22,592 nt of DNA from UBA1738 sp045658645 (GTDB lineage Bacteria > Bacillota > Clostridia > UBA1381): assembly GCA_045658645.1 (NCBI GenBank), contig JAZOVJ010000046.1:1-22592 (forward strand), read 5' to 3'. Every line of letters begins with the position of its first letter. The stretch's first letter is position 1. The translations under genes were made by a program, and so were the position numbers. The notes under the pieces were generated by a model. The model saw only the letters and a program-made list of their open reading frames with translations, did no database searches and was not told where the DNA came from. Positions 1 to 7,255 of the stretch are shown here, piece after piece.

Positions 1-750
1 GATACCACAGCAGTTGCAATAGCTGCAGCAATGCATGCAGACCTTTGCGAAATATATACCGACGTAGATGGTGTATACACTGCAGATCCGAGAATCGTGC
101 CGGATGCTAAGAAGCTTGATGATATTTCATTTGACGAAATGCTCGAGCTTGCAAGTCTTGGTGCAAATGTTCTTCACAACCGTTCGGTTGAAATGGCTAA
201 AAAATATAATGTTAATATGTCGGTACGTTTCAGCCTTAATACCAATGAGGGAACGTATGTTAAGGAGGAAAGCAAAGTGGAAAAGATGCTCGTTAGAGGT
301 GTTGCAAGAGATAATGATGTTGCAAGAATTTCATTGTGCGGAGTTGAGGATGTTCCTGGAAAGGCATTCACAGTATTTGCACTTATTTCAAAGGAAGATA
401 TCGGTGTTGATATTATTCTTCAGTCAATCGGAAACAACGGCAAGAAGGACATCAGCTTTACTGTAAAGGAAAGCGACCTTGACCGAGTTTTAGCAGTTTT
501 AGAAGAAAATAAAGACACAGTTTGTGCAGAAGAAATCAAGTATACAAAGGACGTATCAAAGGTTTCAATCGTTGGTGCAGGCATGGTTAACAATGCGGGT
601 GTTGCAACAAAGATGTTTGAAGCACTATACAATGCACATATCAATATCAGTATGATTTCAACATCTGAAATCAAGATTTCAGTTCTGGTTGACCAGAAAG
701 ATGCAGAACGTGCTGTAAATGCAGTTCACGACAAGTTCTTACTTGACTAA
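1..750 (+). CDS. lysC: Aspartokinase, C-terminal part (5' end outside window)
   Basis: Aspartate kinase phosphorylates L-aspartate, the first step towards lysine, threonine and methionine. The reading frame is open from base 1, so the gene begins upstream; 249 residues are visible. The first residues (DTTAVA) continue the family's substrate-binding segment, followed by the conserved YTDVDGVYTADPR block of the kinase domain. From about residue 95 to the end lie two ACT domains, the first around ISLCGVEDVPGKAF and the second around VSIVGAGMVNNAGVA, which bind the feedback inhibitor (usually lysine and/or threonine). Which amino acid inhibits it cannot be read here. A strong internal ribosome binding site precedes an in-frame GTG at 277, listed separately. 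The gene ends just before a terminator at 761-793. The lysC symbol assumes the usual single monofunctional Clostridia enzyme. Confidence 0.95.
   Translation, partial: DTTAVAIAAAMHADLCEIYTDVDGVYTADPRIVPDAKKLDDISFDEMLELASLGANVLHNRSVEMAKKYNVNMSVRFSLNTNEGTYVKEESKVEKMLVRGVARDNDVARISLCGVEDVPGKAFTVFALISKEDIGVDIILQSIGNNGKKDISFTVKESDLDRVLAVLEENKDTVCAEEIKYTKDVSKVSIVGAGMVNNAGVATKMFEALYNAHINISMISTSEIKISVLVDQKDAERAVNAVHDKFLLD
262..279 (+). promoter_or_regulatory. Internal Shine-Dalgarno and in-frame GTG inside the aspartokinase gene
   Basis: AAGGAGG at 262-268 is followed after eight bases by GTG at 277-279, in the same frame as aspartokinase. An ATG also lies in frame at 286. Translation from 277 would give a 157-residue protein made only of the two ACT domains. 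In Bacillus subtilis aspartokinase II, an in-frame internal start is known to make a separate C-terminal beta subunit of similar size. Seen: the signal and the frame. Inferred: that it is used. Confidence 0.55.
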
Positions 751-760
751 TAAAAAATAG

Positions 761-793
761 TTTATCAAGGCATTCTTGCCTTGATAAATTTTT
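761..793 (+). terminator. Intrinsic terminator after aspartokinase gene
   Basis: An 11-bp perfect stem (761-771 with 778-788, GCCTTGATAAA on the right arm) with a six-base loop is followed by five T. It lies between the lysC stop and rlmB. No clear promoter fits between it and rlmB, so some read-through to rlmB is likely. Confidence 0.85.
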
Positions 794-809
794 ATACAGA
801 GGTATTATT

Positions 810-1541
810 ATGAGCGATAAAATTATCGGCAGAAATCCTGTGGCGGAGGCCATAAAATCAGGACGTGAAATAGACAAAATTATGGTCAAAAAGGGCGAAA
901 TTGAAGGCTCTTTAAGACCAATAATAAAAAAGGCACGTGATATGGGAATCCCTGTGGTTGAGGCAGAAAAAAACAAGCTTGACCAGTTGTCAGAAGGCGG
1001 AAACCATCAGGGCGTTATCGCATATGTGGCTGCTCACGACTATGCAAGCATAGACGATATTTTTGAAAATGCAGAAAAAAAGGGACATTCGCCGTTTATA
1101 GTAATTCTTGATAAAATCACCGACCCGCACAATTTTGGCTCAATCATAAGAACTGCAAACTGTGCCGGCGTTGACGGAATTATAATCCCAAAGCGTGGCA
1201 GTGTTGGGCTGAATGAGGTTGTTGCTAAAACCTCGGCAGGTGCTATTGAATATGTGCCTGTTTGCAAGGTGACAAATATTGCCCAGACGATTGATGCACT
1301 AAAAGACCGTGGTGTTTGGGTTGCAGGAGCAGAAGCCGGCGGGGAAACGATGTATAAAACAGACCTGAAAGGCTCAATGGCTTTGGTAATCGGCAGTGAG
1401 GGAGAAGGCATTTCACGACTTGTAAAGGAAAAGTGCGACTTTTTGGTTGAGATACCTATGTTTGGCGATGTAAACTCATTGAATGCATCTGTTGCGGCGG
1501 CAGTATTGATGTATGAAATAGTGCGTCAGAGAAGCAACTAA
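810..1541 (+). CDS. rlmB: 23S rRNA (guanosine-2'-O-)-methyltransferase, RlmB/TrmH (SpoU) family
   Basis: This 243-residue protein belongs to the SpoU/TrmH class of knotted RNA 2'-O-methyltransferases; RlmB methylates a guanosine of 23S rRNA using S-adenosylmethionine. Residues 1-70 form the substrate-binding N-domain (IIGRNPVAEAI near the start, NHQG at 65-68). The SPOUT motifs follow: DPHNFGSIIRTA at 105-116, VIGSEGEGISRL at 193-204, and the C-terminal IPMFGDVNSLNASVAAAV segment at 215-232, which forms the knot and AdoMet site. Length and motif order are normal. AGAGG at 798-802 sits seven bases before ATG. It starts a three-gene run with the ACT and PFL genes. Other SpoU members, such as a tRNA methylase, cannot be wholly excluded, but the N-domain favours RlmB. 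Confidence 0.93.
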   Translation: MSDKIIGRNPVAEAIKSGREIDKIMVKKGEIEGSLRPIIKKARDMGIPVVEAEKNKLDQLSEGGNHQGVIAYVAAHDYASIDDIFENAEKKGHSPFIVILDKITDPHNFGSIIRTANCAGVDGIIIPKRGSVGLNEVVAKTSAGAIEYVPVCKVTNIAQTIDALKDRGVWVAGAEAGGETMYKTDLKGSMALVIGSEGEGISRLVKEKCDFLVEIPMFGDVNSLNASVAAAVLMYEIVRQRSN

Positions 1542-1558
1542 CTTATGGAGGAATAACA

Positions 1559-1825
1559 ATGAACAAAGCAGTAATTACAGTTATTGGTAAAGATACGGTA
1601 GGGATTATCGCAAAGGTAAGTAACCTTTTATTTGAAAACAGCATAAACATTCTTGATATTTCGCAGACAATTATGCAGGACTTATTCACAATGATAATGC
1701 TTGTGGATATAAAGGGCGTTCAGGTGGGCGACCTTCAGGAAAAGCTTGACGTGATTGCAGAGGAAATGAGCTTGTCAATAAGAGTTCAGAATGAAGAAAT
1801 CTTTAACTCAATGCACAGAATATAA
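1559..1825 (+). CDS. ACT domain-containing protein (UPF0237 family)
   Basis: An 88-residue protein that is essentially one ACT domain plus a short tail, of the UPF0237 family related to the N-terminal part of the glycine-cleavage regulator GcvR. It begins AVITVIGKDTVGIIAKVSNLL, where the glycine-rich turn of an ACT ligand site is visible, followed by the typical second strand ILDISQTIMQDLFTMIMLVD. ACT domains bind small ligands, usually amino acids, and work as dimers. The ligand is unknown. GGAGG precedes ATG and the gene is 17 bases after rlmB. It lies 11 bases before the PFL/UPF0210 gene, a pairing seen widely in Firmicutes and some archaea, so the two probably act together; no function is established. 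Confidence 0.9.
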   Translation: MNKAVITVIGKDTVGIIAKVSNLLFENSINILDISQTIMQDLFTMIMLVDIKGVQVGDLQEKLDVIAEEMSLSIRVQNEEIFNSMHRI

Positions 1826-1836
1826 GGAGATTTATA

Positions 1837-3204
1837 ATGCTGAATCCTTTTGAAATATTAGAAACCATAAATATGATAGATAAGGAAAACCTTGATATAA
1901 GAACTATAACTATGGGTATTTCCTTAAAAAACTGTGCAGACCCTGATATTGACAAGGTTTGCGAAAAAGTTTATAAGAAAATTACGACCTATGCAGGAAA
2001 TCTTGTTAAGGTTGGCTGCGATATTGAAAAGCAGTTCGGTATCCCGATTATTAATAAAAGAATTTCCGTAACGCCTGTTGCAACATTGATTGATGTTTTA
2101 GAAGAAAAGACCATTGACAACTGCGTAAAGCTTGCAAAAACTCTGGACAGAGCTGCAAAAGACGTTGGTGTTAACTTTATCGGCGGTTTCAGTGCGCTGG
2201 TGCATAAGGATTTTACAGACGGCGAAGCGGCGCTTATCCGTTCAATACCAAGAGCTTTGTCTGAAACCGATATTGTGTGTTCAAGCGTAAATGTTGGAAG
2301 CACAAAAGCAGGTATTAATATGGATGCGGTTGCAGCTATGGGAAGAATTATAAAGCAGGCGGCGGAGCTTACCAAAGATAACGGCGGATTTGCCTGTGCA
2401 AAGCTTGTTGTTTTCTGTAACGCTGTTGAAGACAATCCGTTTATGGCAGGCGCTTTCCACGGCGAAGGTGAGGGCGAATGTGTTATTAACGTAGGCGTTT
2501 CAGGACCGGGCGTTGTAAAATGTGCTTTGGAAAAGGTTAAAGGCGAGCCTTTTGGCGTTGTTGCAGACACTATTAAAAAGACTGCATTCAAGATAACAAG
2601 AATGGGTCAATTGGTGGCACAGGAAGCATCAAAACGCCTTGGAGTGCCGTTTGGTATTGTGGACTTGTCATTAGCGCCAACACCTGCAGTAGGCGACAGC
2701 GTTGCATATATTTTGGAGGAAATGGGCCTTGAAAAGTGCGGAACACACGGAACAACCGCAGCTTTGGCACTTTTAAATGACGCAGTTAAAAAGGGCGGCG
2801 TTATGGCATCATCGTATGTTGGAGGCTTGTCCGGTGCGTTCATTCCGGTGAGTGAAGATGCCGGAATGATAAGTGCAGCAAAATGCGGAGCATTAACATT
2901 GGAAAAGCTTGAGGCTATGACTTGTGTATGCTCTGTGGGACTTGATATGATTGCAGTTCCGGGTGATACAACGGCTGAAACAATTTCTGCAATTATTGCA
3001 GACGAGGCGGCAATCGGTATGGTTAATACAAAAACCACAGCGGTAAGAATTATACCTGGCCCCGGCACAAAGGTTGGCGATACAGTTGAATTTGGCGGAC
3101 TTTTGGGAAGCGGACCCGTGATGCCTGTTAAGGAATATTCAAGCAGTGATTTTATAGCTCGCGGCGGTCGAATCCCTGCTCCGCTTCAGGCACTTAAAAA
3201 CTAA
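1837..3204 (+). CDS. PFL family protein (UPF0210 / DUF711)
   Basis: A 455-residue protein of the UPF0210/DUF711 group, often annotated as a PFL family protein because of remote similarity to pyruvate formate-lyase-like folds. Its biochemical role is not established. Visible conserved segments are LDIRTITMGISL near the N-terminus, FIGGFSALVHKDFTDG in the first third, CSSVNVGSTKAGINMDA, and a C-terminal half rich in glycine with LAPTPAVGDSVAYILEEMG and CGTHGTTAAL. I see no C-terminal glycyl-radical motif of true PFL, so radical chemistry is not supported. There are no signal peptide or membrane segments; the protein should be cytosolic. AAGGAG just before ATG serves as ribosome binding site. 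The upstream ACT gene is the usual partner. A strong terminator follows. Confidence 0.9.
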   Translation: MLNPFEILETINMIDKENLDIRTITMGISLKNCADPDIDKVCEKVYKKITTYAGNLVKVGCDIEKQFGIPIINKRISVTPVATLIDVLEEKTIDNCVKLAKTLDRAAKDVGVNFIGGFSALVHKDFTDGEAALIRSIPRALSETDIVCSSVNVGSTKAGINMDAVAAMGRIIKQAAELTKDNGGFACAKLVVFCNAVEDNPFMAGAFHGEGEGECVINVGVSGPGVVKCALEKVKGEPFGVVADTIKKTAFKITRMGQLVAQEASKRLGVPFGIVDLSLAPTPAVGDSVAYILEEMGLEKCGTHGTTAALALLNDAVKKGGVMASSYVGGLSGAFIPVSEDAGMISAAKCGALTLEKLEAMTCVCSVGLDMIAVPGDTTAETISAIIADEAAIGMVNTKTTAVRIIPGPGTKVGDTVEFGGLLGSGPVMPVKEYSSSDFIARGGRIPAPLQALKN

Positions 3205-3212
3205 AAAGATAT

Positions 3213-3244
3213 AAGAGTTGTCAAGAGATTGACAACTCTTTTTT
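3213..3244 (+). terminator. Intrinsic terminator after the PFL gene
   Basis: A 12-bp perfect stem (AAGAGTTGTCAA at 3213-3224 with TTGACAACTCTT at 3229-3240) around a GAGA loop, followed by four more T. It ends the rlmB-ACT-PFL run. Confidence 0.92.
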
Positions 3245-3278
3245 AAGTAAAAAAGATTGAGAAAATTAGCCAAAACTA

Positions 3279-3307
3279 TTGCAAACAGCGAACGAAAGTG
3301 CTATAAT
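3279..3307 (+). promoter_or_regulatory. Promoter of tRNA-Ser
   Basis: TTGCAA (3279-3284), a 17-base spacer and TATAAT (3302-3307), with an extended -10 TG at 3299-3300. The expected start is about ten bases before the tRNA. The -10 region GTGCTATAATAAC recurs at the tRNA-Leu promoter near 22045. Confidence 0.85.
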
Positions 3308-3323
3308 AACAAAGATGCAATAA

Positions 3324-3411
3324 GGAGAGGTGGCCGAGTGGCCGAAGGCGCAACATTGGAAATGTTGTGAGGGTAACACCTCCGTGAGTTCGAATCTCAT
3401 CCTCTCCTCCA
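3324..3411 (+). tRNA. tRNA-Ser (anticodon GGA)
   Basis: Acceptor arms GGAGAGG (3324-3330) and CCTCTCC (3401-3407) pair perfectly. The anticodon stem CAACA/TGTTG encloses the loop TTGGAAA with anticodon GGA at 3358-3360, reading UCC/UCU serine codons. A long variable arm (GAGG/CCTC) marks a class II tRNA, and the T loop is TTCGAAT. CCA is encoded at 3409-3411. The discriminator base at 3408 is T, whereas bacterial serine tRNAs normally have G. Confidence 0.95.
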
Positions 3412-3415
3412 TATA

Positions 3416-3443
3416 ATTATGCCGTTTGGGGAAACGGCATAAT
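3416..3443 (+). other. Perfect hairpin just after tRNA-Ser
   Basis: A 12-bp perfect stem (3416-3427 with 3432-3443, GCCGTTT/AAACGGC at its core) with a GGGG loop starts five bases after the encoded CCA. No T-run follows on either strand, so it is not an intrinsic terminator by itself. It may guide 3' processing of the tRNA precursor or act with the terminator downstream. Confidence 0.6.
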
Positions 3444-3454
3444 ACAAAATGTGC

Positions 3455-3497
3455 GCATATAACCGAGAGGTGACTTTTCGGTATATGCTCTTTTTTT
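3455..3497 (+). terminator. Terminator or attenuator between tRNA-Ser and the ABC exporter genes
   Basis: GCATAT and ACCGA (3455-3466, one bulged A at 3461) pair with TCGGTATATGC (3478-3488), closing an 11-base loop. CTC and seven T (3491-3497) follow. It ends the tRNA-Ser transcript, but no promoter is visible between it and the ABC gene at 3524, so it may act as an attenuator for that operon. Confidence 0.75.
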
Positions 3498-3523
3498 CGA
3501 AATGCTAAAAAGGAGAGAAGTTT

Positions 3524-5266
3524 ATGCTAAAGCGTTTGGCAAAATGTGTTCGTGAATATAAATTACCTACAATACTGACCCTGATTTTCATTGTTGGTGA
3601 AGCAGTTATTGAAACAGCAATCCCGTTTATAACCGCCAATCTGGTAAATGGAATTAAAAACGGCATAGAAATGGGTGATATCTTAAAAACAGGAGGAATT
3701 CTTGCCATAATGGCGGCTGTTTCCTTGAGTTTTGGTACTGCTGCGGGATTTACCAGTGCAAAAGCGTCTTCGGGATTTGTAAAAAATCTTCGAAGCGATA
3801 TGATGAAAAAAATTCAGGAATATTCATTTTCAAACATTGACAAATTCTCATCATCATCTTTGGTTACACGTCTCACAACTGATGTAACCAATGTGCAGAT
3901 GTCATTTATGATGCTGATACGAATTGCCATAAGAAGTCCGTTAATGCTTATATTCTCAATAGTTATGGCATATGTTATGGGCGGAAAGCTTGCCACTGCA
4001 TTCGTAGTGGTAATTCCTCTTCTTGGAATAGGACTTTATATGGTAAGCCGTAAGGCAATGCCTGCATTCAGAAGAGTTTTTAAAAAGTACGATAAACTCA
4101 ACGAATCAATCGAAGAAAACGTGCGCGGTATGCGAATTGTAAAGGGCTTTTCAAGAGAAGAATATGAAAAAGAAAAGTTTGGTGTAGCATCTGCCGATAT
4201 TTGTAACGACTTTACAAAGGCGGAAAGAATTGTTGCCTTAAACACACCGCTTATGACGCTATGTATGAACATTAACACTGTTTTTGTTCTGTTTATCGGT
4301 GCAAAAATGACTATTGAAAGTATGGGAGCAACCGTTGATGTAGGTCAGATTTCTGCAATGCTTACATACGGAATGCAGATTCTTATGTCTTTAATGATGC
4401 TTTCAATGATTTACGTAATGCTTACGATGTCAGCAGAATCTGCAAAGCGTATCTGTGAAGTTCTGGATGAAACTTCTGAAATGAAAGAAAAGGAAAACCC
4501 GGTACGTGAAATTAAAGACGGTTCGATTGACTTTGATGGCGTAAACTTCAAGTATTCTAAAAAGGCGAAAAAGGATGCATTATCAAGCATAAACCTCCAC
4601 ATAAACTCAGGTATGACGGTGGGGATTATCGGCGGAACCGGTTCGGGAAAATCATCTCTTGTTCAGCTTATTCCGCGTCTTTATGATGTAACTGACGGAA
4701 GTGTCAGGGTCGGCGGAGTTGATGTTCGTGATTATGGTATCACAGAGCTTAGAAACTCTGTTGCTATGGTGCTTCAGAAGAACTTACTGTTCTCAGGAAC
4801 AATAAAGGAAAACCTTTTGTGGGGAAATGAAAATGCAACAGACGAAGAAATAGCTGAGGCTTGCAGACTTTCTCAGGCACACGAATTTATCGAAACTTTC
4901 CCTGAAGGATACGAAACAAAGATAGAACAGGGCGGAACAAACGTATCAGGCGGACAAAGGCAAAGACTTTGTATTGCAAGAGCGCTTATTAAAAAACCGA
5001 AAATTCTTATATTAGATGACTCAACAAGTGCTGTTGATACAAAAACCGATGCTCTTATTCGTCAGGGATTTGAAGAATTTATCCCTGAAACAACCAAGAT
5101 TATTATTGCCCAGCGTATTTCATCCGTTCAGGATGCAGATATGATTGTAGTTATGGAAAATGGCAAAGTTTCTGATGTGGGGAACCACGCAGAGCTTCTT
5201 GCACGTTCAGAGATTTACAAAGAAATTTATGAACAGCAGACAAACGGAGGTGATAGTGATGAATAA
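3524..5266 (+). CDS. Heterodimeric ABC exporter, subunit with degenerate ATP site
   Basis: A 580-residue half-transporter: six membrane helices in residues 10-310 and an ATPase domain from about 335. ATPase motifs are Walker A GGTGSGKS at 370-377, Q-loop glutamine near 418, signature VSGGQ at 474-478, and Walker B ending D498. The catalytic glutamate position is Asp499, and the switch histidine is Gln530 (IIAQRIS). This pattern is typical of the non-catalytic half of heterodimeric exporters such as TM287/288 and BmrC/BmrD. Its intact VSGGQ signature would complete the canonical ATP site of its partner, the next gene, which overlaps it by eight bases. The likely role is drug, lipid or peptide export across the cytoplasmic membrane; the substrate cannot be read from sequence. 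An AAAGGAGAG ribosome binding site precedes ATG. A terminator lies just upstream at 3455-3497. Confidence 0.95.
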   Translation: MLKRLAKCVREYKLPTILTLIFIVGEAVIETAIPFITANLVNGIKNGIEMGDILKTGGILAIMAAVSLSFGTAAGFTSAKASSGFVKNLRSDMMKKIQEYSFSNIDKFSSSSLVTRLTTDVTNVQMSFMMLIRIAIRSPLMLIFSIVMAYVMGGKLATAFVVVIPLLGIGLYMVSRKAMPAFRRVFKKYDKLNESIEENVRGMRIVKGFSREEYEKEKFGVASADICNDFTKAERIVALNTPLMTLCMNINTVFVLFIGAKMTIESMGATVDVGQISAMLTYGMQILMSLMMLSMIYVMLTMSAESAKRICEVLDETSEMKEKENPVREIKDGSIDFDGVNFKYSKKAKKDALSSINLHINSGMTVGIIGGTGSGKSSLVQLIPRLYDVTDGSVRVGGVDVRDYGITELRNSVAMVLQKNLLFSGTIKENLLWGNENATDEEIAEACRLSQAHEFIETFPEGYETKIEQGGTNVSGGQRQRLCIARALIKKPKILILDDSTSAVDTKTDALIRQGFEEFIPETTKIIIAQRISSVQDADMIVVMENGKVSDVGNHAELLARSEIYKEIYEQQTNGGDSDE

Positions 5267-7151
5267 ACTAAAGGCGAAAAAAGGAACACTATCCCGTTTG
5301 ATGAAGCTCCTTTATGAGTTCTATCCAAGAATGCTTCCGTTAACAATATTCTGTATATTGTTCTCTTCTGCATCAGCTGCAGTACCTGATGTTTTTATAC
5401 AGAAGGTAATGGCGGTTATAGAAAATTGGGGAGAAACAGGTGACTGGACATCTGCATATAAGGAAATGCTTCCTTTAATGGCAATCCTGTCTGTAATTTA
5501 CCTTATATCTTTATTGGCGGTATATGTTTATACACAGCTTATGGCTTATATAACACAGGGATTTTTGAGCAAAATGCGATGCCGTATGTTTGACGGAATG
5601 CAGAATTTGCCGATAAAGTATTTCGATACTAATAAACATGGCGATATTATGAGCCATTATACAAATGATATTGACACGCTTCGTCAGTTAATATCACAGG
5701 CTATTCCGTCCCTTCTTCGTGCAGGTTCGGTGGTAATATGCGTGCTTGGAATAATGCTTTACTACAGCGTGTGGATGACGTTAGTGGTGCTTTTAGGCGT
5801 TATTGCCATGATGTTTGTTTCTAAAAAGGTTGGCGGTGGCTCTGCTAAATACTTTATCCGTCAGCAAAGATCTATCGGTAAAGCAGAGGGCTTTATTCAG
5901 GAAATGATGAACGGGCAAAAGGTAATCAAGGTTTTCTGTCACGAAAAGGAAGTGAAAGAGGACTTTGATAAAGTCAATGAAGAGCTTTTCGGCGACAGCT
6001 ACCGTGCTCATGCCTATGCCAATATTTTAGGACCTACAATTGCAAATATCGGTAACATACTATATGTTCTGGTGGCTATTGCGGGCGGTATATTGCTAAT
6101 TAATAACGTGCAGAATTTCAGCTTTTCAGGAATGGCACTTTCAATAAGCATTGTTGTTCCGTTCCTTAATATGACAAAGCAGTTCACAGGAAATGTTAAC
6201 CAACTGTCCCAGCAGATAAACGCTATCGTAATGGGACTTGCAGGAGCGGACAGAATCTTTGAGGTGATGGACAGCGTGCCTGAGTTGGACGATGGTTATG
6301 TGACTTTGGTTAACGCAAAAATTGCGGAAGACGGAAAAATCACCGAAACAAAGCATCATACAGGAATGTGGGCATGGAAACATCCCCACGGTGACGGAAG
6401 CCTTACTTATACACCGCTACAAGGTGACGTTAGAATGGTTGACGTTGACTTTGGTTATACCGATGAAAAACTGGTGCTTAAGAACGTGTCCGTTTATGCC
6501 GAGCCGGGTCAAAAGGTGGCGTTTGTCGGTGCAACCGGAGCGGGAAAGACCACAATCACAAACCTTATCAATAGATTTTACGATATTGAAGACGGAAAAA
6601 TCCGTTATGACGGAATAAATATCAATAAGATTAAAAAATCTGATTTAAGACGCTCTTTGGGTATTGTTCTGCAGGAAACCAACCTGTTTACAGGCACTGT
6701 AATGGATAATATCCGTTACGGAAATCTTGACGCAACAGACGAAGAATGCATAAATGCGGCAATTTTGGCGGGTGCGGATGGCTTTATTACAAGACTTCCT
6801 GACGGTTATGAAACAGAGCTTACCAATAACGGAGCAAATCTTTCACAAGGTCAGCGCCAGCTTATTGCAATAGCAAGAGCAGCAGTTGCCGACCCGCCTG
6901 TTATGATTTTGGACGAGGCGACATCAAGCATTGATACCCGTACTGAAGCAATCGTGCAGAGTGGTATGGATAAGCTGATGCAGGGAAGAACTGTATTTGT
7001 TATTGCCCACAGACTTTCAACTGTTAAAAACTCTGACGTGATTATGGTTTTGGAAAACGGACAGATTATTGAACGTGGAACTCACGATGACCTTATTGCA
7101 GAAAAGGGCAAGTATTATCAGCTCTATACCGGAGCGTTCGAGCTTGAATAA
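5259..7151 (+). CDS. Heterodimeric ABC exporter, catalytic subunit
   Basis: A 630-residue half-transporter with six membrane helices (about residues 25-325) and a C-terminal ATPase domain. Motifs are Walker A GATGAGKTT at 424-432, signature LSQGQ at 528-532 (second glycine replaced), Walker B with D552 and catalytic Glu553, and switch His584. The canonical Walker and switch residues with a degenerate signature mirror the partner encoded just upstream, so one ATP site is active and one degenerate. Between the membrane and ATPase parts lies a roughly 40-residue insert (about 345-388, including GMWAWKHPHG), seen in a clostridial subgroup of these proteins; its function is unknown. The start at 5259 is chosen because GGAGG at 5246-5250 sits eight bases ahead. 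The frame is open further upstream to 5160, but that would bury the start deep in the preceding gene. A terminator follows. Confidence 0.95.
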   Translation: MNKLKAKKGTLSRLMKLLYEFYPRMLPLTIFCILFSSASAAVPDVFIQKVMAVIENWGETGDWTSAYKEMLPLMAILSVIYLISLLAVYVYTQLMAYITQGFLSKMRCRMFDGMQNLPIKYFDTNKHGDIMSHYTNDIDTLRQLISQAIPSLLRAGSVVICVLGIMLYYSVWMTLVVLLGVIAMMFVSKKVGGGSAKYFIRQQRSIGKAEGFIQEMMNGQKVIKVFCHEKEVKEDFDKVNEELFGDSYRAHAYANILGPTIANIGNILYVLVAIAGGILLINNVQNFSFSGMALSISIVVPFLNMTKQFTGNVNQLSQQINAIVMGLAGADRIFEVMDSVPELDDGYVTLVNAKIAEDGKITETKHHTGMWAWKHPHGDGSLTYTPLQGDVRMVDVDFGYTDEKLVLKNVSVYAEPGQKVAFVGATGAGKTTITNLINRFYDIEDGKIRYDGININKIKKSDLRRSLGIVLQETNLFTGTVMDNIRYGNLDATDEECINAAILAGADGFITRLPDGYETELTNNGANLSQGQRQLIAIARAAVADPPVMILDEATSSIDTRTEAIVQSGMDKLMQGRTVFVIAHRLSTVKNSDVIMVLENGQIIERGTHDDLIAEKGKYYQLYTGAFELE

Positions 7152-7154
7152 TTT

Positions 7155-7188
7155 AAAAACTCTGAACAATTTTGTTCAGAGTTTTTTT
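7155..7188 (+). terminator. Intrinsic terminator after ABC exporter operon
   Basis: ACTCTGAACAA (7159-7169) pairs perfectly with TTGTTCAGAGT (7172-7182), extended by flanking A/T pairs, with a very short loop and a run of seven T ending at 7188. Confidence 0.9.
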
Positions 7189-7255
7189 ATACTTTTTTTG
7201 CCGTTTTATTCATATACATAAAAGGGGAATTTTATGTAAAGAAAGGCGGTAAAAA

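Noticed and set aside
1989..2591. 200-residue minus-strand open frame inside the PFL gene
   Set aside because: It is the opposite strand of a clear conserved coding gene, has no ribosome binding site noticed and matches no family I recognise.
3416..3443. Perfect hairpin after tRNA-Ser as the intrinsic terminator
   Set aside because: No T-run follows on either strand; the hairpin at 3455-3497 with seven T is the real terminator.
5160..5258. Longer start for the second ABC exporter gene
   Set aside because: The added residues would overlap the first gene by about 100 bases and have no ribosome binding site; GGAGG before 5259 decides the start.
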